Assembly: GCA_020631735.1 (NCBI GenBank) | Contig: CM036158.1 | Span: 87,289,248 to 87,353,247, forward strand | From: Saccharum officinarum | Lineage: Eukaryota; Streptophyta; Magnoliopsida; Poales; Poaceae | DNA length: 64,000 bases | Direction of reading: 5' to 3' | Shown here: piece by piece, positions 46,473-57,560 of the stretch | Numbering within the stretch: position 1 is the stretch's first letter | How the letters are laid out: the number at the start of each line of letters is the position of its first letter | The notes under the pieces: generated by a model | Databases searched by the model: none | The model's input: the letters and a program-made list of their open reading frames with translations, nothing else | Told to the model about the DNA's origin: nothing | Made by a program: the position numbers and the translations under genes

Positions 46473-47240
46473 GGCGGCGGGTATGGGAATGGATTGCTCG
46501 GGCTGTGTGTGCTAGCTGGTTCTTTGTTGAGAGAAGAGAAGACAGGAGGGAGGTGGCGGGGGCGGGAGGTTGCTTGAGACGCTTGGTTGCTTCTCCCTGG
46601 GTTGGGGTTCTTTGCTTGGGGATATGGTCTGCTTCTGGGAGAAAGGGCCTGTTTCGGGCCTTTTGTATTGGGCGGGTGTCCTTTTGTACCCAGCACGTTC
46701 GAATCATACGGTTATTGCATTTAGGTCCTTGATTGATGATAGCCCCAGTCCCCCACCCAAAATCCTGCTGCACAGTGGACAGTGCACACACGTACACATG
46801 GTATGGATACTCGACCACTGGGCCACCACTCGCTTCAATTATTAGGTTCAATACAGTGCTCAGCAAAAATCTTAGTCCGAATCAAACGGTACTAAAAATA
46901 TTGTACTAAATGCTTACATTCCTAGCATCGTGTTAGCACGACCGCAGCTGCCCAAAGTCGTCATCATCATCATCACAACACCCCCTCATCCTTGGGTATC
47001 TTGAAAAGGTAACCTTTCACTCCGGATCTCCTAAAAACCTAATCCCAATTATCGGTCGTCACGACAACACTGTCTTCCACTTTGGACCGTGAGCTCACTC
47101 GGAGTTGAATGTTGATTAGTTCAAGAATTCATAATCAGTTTTGATTGCACATGCATGGTAGTGCCTCATTAATTACTTCCTATTCCCGTCATGAAAGCGA
47201 GCACGCATCGTTGTTTGAAATTTTTTTGACAATTAATGAC
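46473..47240. other. SMR upstream region and flank
   Basis: This is the upstream region of SMR on the reverse strand; pyrimidine/purine-rich leader sequence lies at 46500-46640. Around 46975-47080, ACACCCCCTCATCCTTGGG resembles a reverse copia fragment, but it is too short to assign. Confidence 0.4.
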
Positions 47241-47248
47241 ATACGTTC

Positions 47249-47480
47249 TCTCCGTCTCGAAACAAATCAATTCTAGAATCATCCTAAATCAAACTATCCT
47301 AAATTTAATCCACTTTATAAAAAATAACAGTTTTTGTACATTATGAAGATATATTTCACGATATATCAAGTGATACTAATTTGATGTCATTTTCTATAAA
47401 TCAACACATGTAATTAAACTTAAAATAATTTAACTTAAGACAACTCTAGAAGTTAATTTAATTTGGAACAACAGAAATAA
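47249..47480. mobile_element. Decayed Stowaway-like MITE
   Basis: The left part reads CTCCGTCTCGAAACAAATCAATTCTAGAATCATCC-like words and the right part AACTCTAGAAGTTAATTTAATTTGG. These are inverted copies typical of one Stowaway subfamily. The ends are decayed and no clear TA pair was fixed. Confidence 0.6.
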
Positions 47481-48500
47481 TTTGAATTATACAACTTACA
47501 ATAGCATATCTCATACTAGGATAGGGGTGGACAGACAAATAATTATCCATCAGTGAGATAAAACATCTTCCTCATATATGTTAAAATAGGTTAGCAAAAG
47601 AATAGTTCTTGTAGAGGTCTAAAAGAAATAAGGGAAAAGTTCAATTAGCTAGTTTGACCACCGAGTATGTACGTATATTCATTGTAGAGGAGCCCCCGGC
47701 CCTCTTCTCTCCGCCTATGGGTGTGATTACCCTTGAGCTGGAGGTACACGCACCACATAGCCGTTGGGCGTACATTTGATTTGACCCAACTATCAGTTCC
47801 TCCGATCCTATTTAATAAGCCAAATAAAATACGGTACTCGTTTTGTACAAATACAGCAATGCCAGGGACCTATACGCAAGAAGGGGAAGACTAGTGGGCG
47901 GAGGCAGCCGACAAGCAGATCATAGGATACCACATCGTCGATGGCGTAAAATAATCGCCGCCCCGGCCGCCTCCGCTCCGCGCGCGGCCGCCTGGGATTC
48001 CATGAGCCGCCGCGAATTTCCGGATAGGCGCTGCGATTGTGACTCGCCCCTGTCTGTCTGTCACCCGGGCTCCCCCTGGGCCCTGACGAGCGCGCGTGCC
48101 TCACCCTCACGTATACTTGGCTGCCGCCCGCCGCAGGCCGCAGCCCCGCCGCGCGGCGCGACGCGAGTCGCGAGCATCGGATTCGGATGCCCCCGCCCGT
48201 GCGCCCGGACGCCTGTCGCGGCAACCGGGCGCGCCGGACGTCTTCGAGAGCGCGTCGCAGTCCGCAGACAAACGCGCTCAGAGTCAGAGAATCCATAGCT
48301 CTCTCATCTTTTTTCTTTTTCCGTTTCTACTAGTATTTGAGAAGAAAATCGTGACAGGTACTCGTCGTTGCTGAGCGTTAGTGCTAGCGCTAGCATGTAG
48401 TACAGTACTACATTTTTTGAATATGGCGCCGCCGGAGAGGGAGGGGTGCCTTTGGCTTGATCAACTGAAAGCTTGTCGTATATGACATGCGCTCGAGCTA
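47481..48500. other. Intergenic, with CpG-rich block 47880-48260
   Basis: The CG-dense block is open in several frames on both strands, with translations that are arginine- and proline-rich shadows. No domain or splice structure was recognised. Confidence 0.35.
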
Positions 48501-48505
48501 GAAAG

Positions 48506-48849
48506 CCTAATAAGCCGAGATTTTTTTTATAACTACAAGTCAGTCTTAGCGAGAGCTTTCATGACGTGGTTTACTTGTTTTCAGGATTATCATATCATAT
48601 GGAATGAAATAAAACATGGATGAAACATCTATTATCAATAAAAAGTTTCTTTCTATGGTTTCATAGACATTTAATTTCATGACTCAGAACTCACAAAGAT
48701 TAAGTAATAGTGTTAAGAGTGTTTCGGCCTCATAAAACTCGTTTATTCTCTCTCTTCTTAAAAATATTGCCATATCGTCGAAAATGCTTATATGACAGTA
48801 TATTAAATACAAATGAAACTCCCACCGAAAACGACCTAATAAGCCGAGA
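48506..48849. repeat. Insert bounded by a 15-bp direct repeat
   Basis: CCTAATAAGCCGAGA occurs at 48506-48520 and 48835-48849. The first copy is followed by eight T residues. Near the ends, GTCTTAGCGAGAGCTTTCAT and ATGAAACTCCCACCGAAAAC are weakly inverted. Either a short retroposon with a poly-T (reverse poly-A) end or a TIR element explains it. Confidence 0.5.
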
Positions 48850-48899
48850 GTTGAAGCGGTTCTGTTGGAGCAGTCCTAACCAAAAACTCTATGTAGTTT

Positions 48900-49560
48900 C
48901 TATTGAAATTATTTGATTTAAGGTTGGGCCAGGTCCAATTAAATCCAACAAAAATAACTAGCGCAACAAATTACACGTCATGTTACAATGCACAGACATG
49001 TTTACTAGTAATATTGATTAAAGAACAAAAATTATTTCTTTCATCTCTCACTCATCTTCCATCCCTCAATCAGTCATCTCTTACTCCAACCCTTCTTGTT
49101 TTGAGTTTGGAGCTGCAAAACCTTTGTTGACGCTGCACCACTCATGCCACTGCCTAGCCGCCTAAGCCCGTTCGCGTTGCATGGCGTGATGAACAAACAT
49201 GTGGCTCACCTTTCACCCTAGCTTTCTTAAATTCACAATAGGTGCATATAATAACTATCTATTTAAGTTAAGTTAATCTCCTACAATTTTTCACATGGGA
49301 TTAATACCTTATTGCACTAGCATTTATTACGGGTCTTAGAATATATTTGATTTAAGGTCGATTCAAGTCTAATTAGATCCAACAAAAATAGGTAGCCTAT
49401 TTTCATTAGAACGAGCATCGTGCAACAAATTGTACATCCACAACGTACGGACATATTTGTTAGACCAATATTAAAGTGAAAATGCTATTCTTCCAACCGT
49501 CATATTTTACTTTCCATAATGCACTCACACATCTCTCCATCCCGTCCATGATCTAGACTC
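48900..49560. repeat. Two imperfect ~160-bp direct repeats
   Basis: The blocks at about 48908-49085 and 49347-49530 share GATTTAAGGT, AATCCAACAAAAATA / GATCCAACAAAAATA, GCAACAAATT and ACATGTTTACTAG / ACATATTTGTTAG in the same order. No gene is present. Confidence 0.55.
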
Positions 49561-49789
49561 GCGACCTTCTCGTGTACTAGACTAGAAGAGCAGAGCATGC
49601 TCACATTCAAGTTAGAACACGCGTGTCTAACTATATGATACAGAGTCCGATTCTAATATTCCAAGCATATTGGAACAAATGACGTGGTCCTTATGAAATC
49701 TCTGAGCTACGAGTCATCTAGATGACCATGCAATAAAGTGTATGTTCTATTATGACACACAAATGTCTTTGCTAGTACATAAAATTTCA

Positions 49790-50040
49790 TCCCGCCCCCA
49801 AACTAATCAATTCATAGAATCACCGGCCTAAGTCGAAACTATCTTAAATTGAACTAATTTTATTGGAATTGGTAACGACATCTATGACACTAAATAATTA
49901 CATTATAAAAATATATTCATGACGTATGTAGTGATATATTAATTTGGTGTTTATAAATATTGGTGTTTTTTCTATAAATTTGATTAAATGCAAAATAGTT
50001 CTGACTTAGGATAATTATAGAAGTTGATTTAATTTGAGAT
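49790..50040. mobile_element. Decayed Stowaway-like MITE
   Basis: CCAAACTAATCAATTCATAGAATC at the left and AATTATAGAAGTTGATTTAATTTG at the right are inverted relatives. It belongs to the same subfamily as 47249-47480. The ends are degenerate. Confidence 0.55.
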
Positions 50041-50154
50041 TATCTTTAGTTTACGTGCGACTACTCATATATTATCTTAAATCTCTAGGAATACAAGTAG
50101 GGTTTAGGCTTTGTATACCTCGAACCCTACACTCACTCGCTGGGGGGGGGGGGT

Positions 50155-50494
50155 CGGCTTGATCCGGTATGAAGCTCGAGGTCGAGGCTGACGACCCTAC
50201 ACTAAGTGCGCGTGCGGCTCGATGTCGCTCGTGCTCCAGCCACCTTGAATCCTTGAACCTTGATCGTCTCGACCGGCCTGTCCGTACGTGAAGCGTGAAC
50301 TGCTGGTGCCTAGCTACCTTCATCACCTGATCACCTCGATCGTGAAAAGCCTTGCCACTTCACTCTAGGCGGCAGCTAGTATTAATTCCTGCTCTATTCT
50401 CAGGTCTCTGTGCAAGCTCCCTGAGTCCCTGTTCAGTGTTTACCCCGACTAGGCCAGGCCACTAGCATTATCATGTTGGGATCTGTAAACAGTA
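50155..50494. repeat. Duplicated segment copy A, left part
   Basis: Blocks such as GTGCGCGTGCGGCTCGA and GTTGGGATCTGTAAACAGTACA recur in the same order at about 56628 and 56834-56861. The right part of this copy resumes after the CACTA element at 53356. Confidence 0.6.
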
Positions 50495-50513
50495 CACTAC
50501 TACAGATTCAAAC

Positions 50514-50711
50514 ATCACTGTCGGCCCATCACTGCCGGATTGTATTGGGCCGGCAGTAATAAATCTTCACTACCGGTTCAAACTCTGACAGACATTCAAA
50601 TGATTGGGGTAGGGGCCAAACCGGCAGTGAAGCTCATTATCACTGCCGGTTCGTGGCTGTAATTGATAATGAGCTTCACTGCCGGTTCGTGGCTGGAACC
50701 GGCAGTGATAA
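50514..50711. repeat. CACTA 5' subterminal repeats
   Basis: There are about eight copies of TCACTGCCGG or its complement, in both orientations. In this superfamily such repeats are transposase-binding sites. Confidence 0.75.
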
Positions 50712-50838
50712 CACTACTACAGAATAGTTAAGTCTAAACTCACGTCCAGTCCGCACCTAGACTTCTCCGCTCTCTCTCTCTCTCTGCAGACTTCTCCCCC
50801 GTCGCGCACCTCCGCGCGCCGCTCGCTCCTCCCCTGCC

Positions 50839-52886
50839 CGGATCACCGACTACGAGCGCCTCGCCGACTTTATCCCCAACCTCGTCCAGAGGTCCGCATT
50901 TTTCTCGTCTCGATTTGTCGCGTCTGAGCTGTGATTGCGCTGATGGGTGCCTTCTGAAGGTGTCTGATTGGGGTCGTTTTGTTCGTGCTTGCTTGCAGTG
51001 GGACGATTCCGTGCCCGCATGAAGGGCGGGTATGGCTGGAGCAGAGAGGCCTGCAGCGAGCGTTATACTGGCACATTGAGGCGCGCGTCCTGTTGGATCT
51101 CCAGGAAATCACTGACTCCGTACGTTGCTGTGGAGCTGTGCTATTGTGTTTTTCTCTGATATATTTCTTTGTTGTATGAGTTATATTTAACAAATCAAAA
51201 AAATGATGATGGATCTCAACCATTTTCTATCCTATATATATTAAGTTACATTGTGTTACTTGATTATTCGTTCATGATTATGCTTTTAGATTAATGGGCG
51301 AGAACTCCATTTCTCAATGGTAGATGGTGACTTCAAGAAGTTTGAAGGAAAATGGTCCATAAGATCTGGTCCAAGGTATGCATCTGATGATCATTTTCTT
51401 TCTGAGGATAAGTGGGATGGGAGGTAAATCAATAAAGAATAAGTACATGCATCTTATTAACTGCCTTATTTATTGCTTTTCTTTTTATGAACATCCAGCT
51501 TAATTTCATCACTAGATTATACTTGCATCACCATGATGCCCCAGACTAAAAACAATTTTCCTTCTTTTCATTATTCCTTAAAGAGGTTTCCAACTTCTAG
51601 TGAGCGGAAAAGGATATTAAGTCTAATATGGCCTATTTTGCTTTTGTTTGCTAGCAGGTCTTCTAGTGCAATTTTGCTGTATGAAGTTAATGTGATACCA
51701 AGATTTAACTTCCCGGCTATATTTCTTGAAAAGATTATAAGGTCAGATCTTCCTGTAAATCTTGGTGCCTTGGCTTGTAGAGCTGAAAAGATTTATCTGG
51801 AGAATCAAAGTTGTGGTTCGAGAAAATTCTCTGTTAAGGACTTGAAGCCATCATCTACTTCTTCTCAGCTTGATAAATTTCATAGTACGACAATTGATAC
51901 TTCTTCTAGTAAGTTTAAGGAAGCACCTCCCACTTCTAGTGTTAGCAGTGTGCTTCCATCACCTGCTTCTGAATTGATTAGCAAATGGGGTGTATATGGA
52001 AACGTATGCAGAATTGATAGGCCTTGCGTGGTAGATGAGATCCATCTTCGAAGATTTGATGGCATGTTGGTAATTTACTAAACTTATATCATTACTTAGT
52101 GGATTCTTAGCCATCAAGGGAAGGGCATTAAAGTTTTGTCTTATCCTGTGATACGGTGTGCATGAAGGGACATGAGGGGGCTCATAGGTGTGTTTTTGCT
52201 AGTATCACTGTGAAAGCACCAGTTCGAGAGGTATGGAATGTTCTCACGGCATATGAGAATTTGCCCGAGTAAGTAGTTCTATCCTTCTACAATCTTTTGA
52301 GTTCACATTCTTATTTTATTACAGGGATGATCTAACAAAAATCATTTGATAGATTTGTACCAAACCTGGCTATCAGTAGGATTGTTCTTCGTGATAATAA
52401 CAAGGTCCGCATAATGCAGGTAGAATATGTGGTTCTCTTCTGTCATATTTTGTGGTTAACTGTTTCTACTAGAACATATGAAGTAGGCCTGGCTTAGGTT
52501 GTCCTTTGTGTTTTTACTACACAACATAAAAAAGTCCTCAAGTCATACACAGTTTTCTCTTGTGTCCTGGTTTCGGTTCACTCGATTGTTTTCATTGTGC
52601 TCATCTGAAAGAAAGTTCTGTAAATTCAGTCTGATAGTCTTTGTTTTCTTTTTCAAGCATTATATCTTTTGAAATCGTTTTTCTAGGAGGGTTGCAAAGG
52701 TCTGCTGTATATGGTCCTTCACGCCCGTGTTGTTATGGATCTTCGTGAAAATTTTGAGCAAGAGATCAGGTTTGAACAAGTTGAGGGTGATTTTTACTCG
52801 TTTAAAGGGAAATGACGCTTAGAACAACTTGGGGATCAGCACACCTTGTTGAAGTATATGGTTGAGACTAAGATGCATAGGGACAC
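50839..52886 (+). pseudogene. Captured fragment of a polyketide-cyclase/START-like protein gene (At5g08720-like)
   Basis: Seven consecutive exon pieces keep their introns and phases: about 50839-50891, 50999-51119, 51290-51375, 51658-52069, about 52168-52268, 52353-52419 and 52687-52886. They encode ITDYERLADFIPNLVQ, GTIPCPHEGRVWLEQRGL, FSMVDGDFKKFEGKWS, YEVNVIPRFNFPAIFLEKII, SITVKAPVREVWNVLTAYE, FVPNLAISRIVLRDNN and then EQVEGDFYSFKGK. These are the end of a first and most of a second COQ10/START-type lipid-binding domain. A TGA at 52813-52815 replaces the codon expected after GK; the frame then stays recognisable to about 52886. The start of the source gene and its 3' end are missing, and the acceptor near 52168 is poor. 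The intron-containing copy shows DNA-level capture by the CACTA element. Confidence 0.85.
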
Positions 52887-53127
52887 GAATTTTTGATGCT
52901 GAACCCTTCTCCTTTGTGATGCTGAACCCTTCTCCTTTGTGATGTACGAATCGTTTTGTGGGTGAGTTGATTTATGATGTGTTGAATCCCTCCTCCTTTG
53001 TTTGTGATGCATGAATTTTTATTGGATGAACTGCTTGATGGAGCGGCGGCGGTGGCCAGCAAACATGGCGGTGGCTGCAGCAACGAGCATGCTCCAGCGA
53101 GCATGTATTCCCTTTTTTTTGTTTTTT

Positions 53128-53352
53128 TATAGCCTATCAGTGCCGGTTTGTAACACAAACCGGCAGTGATTGCTCAAGTATCACTGCCGGTTTGTAACAC
53201 GAACCGGCAGTGATACACGAGCTATCACTGCCGGTTTGGCATAACCGGCAGTGATGTGATCAGCTTATCACTGCCGAGTTGGTTATGGCGGTTCAAAATC
53301 CGCCAGTGAAGGGGGTTTTGAACCGCCAGTGATGTCCTTCTCTGGTGTAGTG
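53128..53352. repeat. CACTA 3' subterminal repeats and terminus
   Basis: Alternating TCACTGCCGGTTTG and AACCGGCAGTGAT units end with a pair reading CCGCCAGTGA near 53301 and 53325, then GGTGTAGTG at the terminus. Confidence 0.8.
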
Positions 53353-53355
53353 GTA

Positions 53356-54060
53356 ACTTCGTCGGTTCCACCATGTGGTAACTTTCAGGTCGGCCACGGT
53401 TAACTTTTGTCCGGACCAAGGGTGCACGTGGAGATGGGAAGAGGGAGTCATGGAAGCAGGTAAGCGGCCGCATCGGATGCGGTTGCTGGCGCATGGGTTT
53501 CGGTGCCCGAATCCGCAGCTGCCGTGGCATGGCAATGGCATACTACTGCCTGGAATGGGCATGGGCTGGTCAGGTCAGCTTCCATTTACTACCAGTAGTG
53601 CCTTGATCAGTTCAGACTTCCATGCTACGTCTCGTCTCATCTCCACGCTCCAGGCCCGGCATGTGCAAGTGCAAGCTGGAGCGCGGACCACGGCGCCACC
53701 ACGACACGACGCGACCGGGGCCGCGGGCAACCGTTGCCTCGTCACGTCTCGCGCCATCGGGGGCAGTCTTTGAAAACGACGCGAGTCTGCGACTCTGTTC
53801 TCTCTGTCGCGAGCTCTACACCGGCGAGTACGCGTGCCCATACTCAGCTGCAGCTCGAACGGCCGCGCGCGATCGAGCTAGCAGCAGCCTGCTAGCCTCG
53901 GATGCCGCCGCCCGCTTCCTCACGTCGTCCCTCTCGATCGGTCCCTGTCGTGGACTCCGCGCGCGCGGCCGCCGGAGCCGGGTGTCGGCGTGACTACGTG
54001 TCCCAACTCCCAAGCTCGCGCACCGCCAACGTCGAGTCGTCGTCGACCACGGCACAAGGG
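53356..54060. repeat. Duplicated segment copy A, right part
   Basis: GGGTGCACGTGGAGATGG, GGATGCGGTTGCTGGCGCATG, CGAATCCGC and CAGCTTCCATTTACTAC appear here in the same order as at 57320-57475 upstream of CYP97A. Downstream of about 53620 the similarity fades. GC-rich open frames here have no recognisable product. Confidence 0.6.
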
Positions 54061-56550
54061 GATGAATCACCCGTACGTCAGTCCCTTTTTCTTACCAAAT
54101 TTCAAAAGGAAAATAAATAATAATTGTGACAGTTGTCGCCACTACGGAGGACTGTTGATGAGAATGAGAGTGGACATGCATGCCAGCTAGTCGGAGGAGG
54201 TGAGTGTGGTGGCGAGGCGGGCTACGGGAGATCGGTGATGATGTGCTCAAGAGTGGGAGAGTTCTATTAGCGAGGCTGGGATCCATGATATACTTATGGT
54301 AACACAAGAGATGTGGTGACGCGGAGCTGCGTGTGGTCCGCTCTGCATCCATGAGAGAGATAGAGCTGGACGTTCAAAAGGACATGTTGAGGTTTGGATA
54401 TGCCTGTAGGCATAGAATAGATACCTACTCGTAACAGCCCAACATAGATAGCAATGGCTTTGTTATTATTGTTGTTGTGGTGGTGGTTACTACAATTACT
54501 ATAACATATAGTACTATTATTACCCCTTTTTATCAAGTTGTTATAATAATTAGTCTATATGCTCTTCGTTATATTTATATTTTTTTTCTCGTTGACCACT
54601 ATGTGTCTTGGATATATGTTTTAGGTGGAACTTTAGCTAAGTTATTAGCTCTTTGTTTTATCAGTTCATGTGTAGTGATGTCATGAATCTTTTTTTTAGG
54701 GCTCAGTGGGGGAAATAGTGCTCATTGTACCTTTCATTCAACACTCTTCATTTGTATTTTATCAAAATATACTATATACATTCTAGATCCTAAAGTGGCC
54801 ACTTGGTTATTAGAACGGTATAAATAGTTGTTTCAATGCTCTTGCTGTTCGATTCTGTGCATTCGAAGAATTATGTGTGTGTTAGCATTTTTTTAAAAAA
54901 ATAGCGTGCCTATACTTAAGCTATCAGTTAATAGTGTTTTAGTCAAAATGTACAAATTTACCCATTTCATTGCTATATGATGTTTAAGGGAACATCCATG
55001 CCAATTACTTTTATGGAGTATTAATTTGATTCAAAATGAATTGTCCTTGTCGTCACTGATACAATTTGGTTAAGGACAAAATTCAGGATTGTTTATAACT
55101 GTAGAAATATAAATTTGTCATCATTCATTCATTCATTCATTCATTCATTCATTCATTCATATATACTTGGTTTGTACGGTGGACGCATCATGTATATTCC
55201 CTTTGAGCTAGTTTTTTATATGCCAATAGTGGCAAAATTGGGTATTTAGAAATATATGCATCCTTCACCGTTATTCTTGTCATAATAGTACATGTAGGTA
55301 AGTAAATGTAGGTCTAGTAATGTAGATGCAAATTAAGGGGTGACTTAAATTATATGTATCTACTACAATAGCAGGTATGGATAACTGATGCAAATTTAAG
55401 GTGACTTCGACTATATCTGGCCAGGGTGGATAATTTAGACAAATATAGGGGCTACTTTAAATTGTATTTGATTACAACACATATAGATATAATTTATAGT
55501 TATTAAGTTTTTATTTTGAAATGTCATATTTTGGTAGTTTTAGAAGTAAACTTGAGAGGATATTTTAGTTTCTTTTAATATTGACAAAGATGGTAATTTT
55601 CATGCAAATTTAAGGGGTTACTTAGATTTTGTCTATTAAAGGAAGTTCTATTTGATTTCTTTGTAAGCTTCTCATATTTACAAAAATTCTTTGTTTTTTT
55701 CCGGTTGTAACTAGGGCTGCCACAAAATTAAGGCCCCTAGGCCCCTTTGGTTTGGCTTTTAAACCTGCTTTGGCTACTAGAAAAATCAAAAGCTGGCCAA
55801 AGGGACCAAATTCCTCTTAGGTTCTACACAAAATGTAGCTTTCTCCTAGTACAATTTCCACAACAGCTAGGGACTTGATTCTACCGCCGGTAGGATCGAT
55901 ATTTTCACGAAAATTACCCACCTGCCACTGGTTACGTTGGGTATCGGTTCGTTCTTTCTCTAGATTCGCCTCCCCCATCCACGAGAATAGACAAGTGCAG
56001 TTTCGGCCCCGATGGTGGCCCCCTTCACCCGCGCCCTCCTTCTCCTGCTGTCGGCGGTGTGGCTCTAGGCCGACTGCACCTCTGTCTTTCGGCTTTCTCA
56101 CAACTCACAACCTATAACACTTTTTCGAAAACCGCAGATCATAATAACTTTTTTTTCAGAAGCCACAGCTCAACCAAATAGTAAACTAGGACTCAATCGA
56201 CTGAGGTCAAGCTACCACCAAAACTTTATTCAGAGGCCACCGACTGGCGACTCGGCAAGGAGCATATGAGTCTTGATGATTTCACTAGAGCCCCTGTTTT
56301 ATCGTTAGGTATATATGCATAACCATCCGACCTTATCTTGATGCAAATATGTACCTATTCATTTTTCAACTCCATTATATATAACAATCAGCTCTGTCTT
56401 AGAGTAGCGCAAAGATCAGCCAGGAATTAAAAAAAAAAGGGGACAGCTTCCAACCTCATACAGACAAGTCACAACGCATTGCTCGGGCCAGGTTTATGTT
56501 TAACACGGGCTAAGGAATATTTCGAACACACAACCCTTGGAAATCACTAG
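54061..56550. other. AT-rich intergenic region with microsatellite and MITE-like ends
   Basis: No gene was found. An (ATTC)n microsatellite lies at about 55123-55160. Around 55735-55805, CCCCTTTGGTTTGGCTTTT is followed by AAAGCTGGCCAAAGGGACC, an inverted pair typical of small hAT-like or similar elements. Short open frames are without homology. Confidence 0.45.
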
Positions 56551-56554
56551 AGGT

Positions 56555-57560
56555 GGACTGGAGCCTGTACTCATGGAGCTCGAGGCTGGCTGGCTGGCTG
56601 GCTGGCTGGCGCCTGACAACCCCAAACTGCGCGTGCGGCTCGACGTCATCCACGCTCGACGAGCCGCAATATAATGATTCCCCTGTCCGTGAACTGGTTT
56701 TGCCTCGTGGAAGGAAAACCTTGCGACGTCATTCCTCCTGTACTAATCTCATATCTATCTGCAATCTATCCCCAGCCCCAGGTCCTGCAGGTGGTAGCCC
56801 ACCAATTCCAAAAGCATTTGCATTTTTCATCGTGTTGGGATCGGTAAATAAACAGTACAGTAGCCTGACTTGAGGGCAGTGCAGGTAGAATCGAACTGTT
56901 CTCTCGGTTCGAGCCTTGTTTTGCCACGCCAAAACTTTACGTCCTACCACATCAGATGTTTGAACATATACACAGAGTATTAAATATAAACTAAAAAATA
57001 ACTAATTATACAGATTGTGTATAATTTGCGAGACAAATATTTTAAGTCTAATTAGTCTATGATTTGATAATAAAGTTCTACAATAACACATGTGCTAATG
57101 ATGGATTAATTAGACTTAATAAATTCATCTCGTGGTTTATCGATGGATTCTGTAATTTATTTTTTATTAGCATCTGAACACCTCATATGACACCCGATAA
57201 GACACAGAAGCCTCACTTGGGCAAGCGGGTAACTTGTCACAGTAAAACTGTCAGTTTGCTGGTGGTGAGTACTCCTATCGTGCCGCTATGCATGCATGCA
57301 CCCGTCCTCCGAATCAAAAGGGTGCACGTGGGGGATGGAAGGCGTTGGCATAGGATGCGGGTCGCTGCGCATGTATTTCAGCGCCACGACGGCTGCTGCG
57401 GCGCATGGGTTTCAGCGCTCGAATCCGCGGGGCAACGCAGCTGCCCGGGCGTCAGCCAGCTTCCATTTACTACTGGCTACTGCCAGCCGCGTTGGCGTTC
57501 GCCGCTGCCAAGCCATCCGAGCCCGGCTCAGACTTCAGACTTGATGATGATTACCGAGAC
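56555..57560. repeat. Duplicated segment copy B, upstream of CYP97A
   Basis: It is collinear with copy A (50155-50494 plus 53356-54060) but interrupted by a MITE (56947-57194) instead of the CACTA element. It includes a (GGCT)n tract at about 56584-56610. Confidence 0.55.
56947..57194. mobile_element. Small TIR element (abundant grass MITE family)
   Basis: The interior words TTTGCGAGACAAATATTTTAA, CTAATTAGTC, GATGGATTAATTAG and TTCATCTCGTGGTTTA are typical of a very common grass MITE. Its ends, ACATCAGATGTTTGAACA and CATCTGAACACCTCATATG, are inverted relatives. The superfamily (PIF/Harbinger or hAT) was not resolved. Confidence 0.55.

Larger units (their letters stand above)
50495..53352. 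mobile_element. Non-autonomous CACTA transposon carrying captured host gene pieces
   Basis: The ends are CACTACTACAGATTC (50495) and, inverted, CACTACACCAGAGAAG (ending 53352). Both are followed at the same spacing by ACATCACTG-CGG. A 3-bp target duplication GTA lies on both sides (50492-50494, 53353-53355). Subterminal TCACTGCCGG / CCGGCAGTGA words repeat at least seven times at each end (50514-50711, 53128-53330). No transposase fragment is present. The interior (50839-52886) is a host gene segment with introns. A second CACTACTACAG copy at 50712 suggests a duplicated or nested 5' end. The insertion interrupts duplicated-segment copy A. Confidence 0.93.

Noticed and set aside
47808..48374. 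Open frames of 92-162 codons on both strands
   Set aside because: They are arginine/proline-rich translations of a CpG-rich block, with no start context, domain or splice structure.
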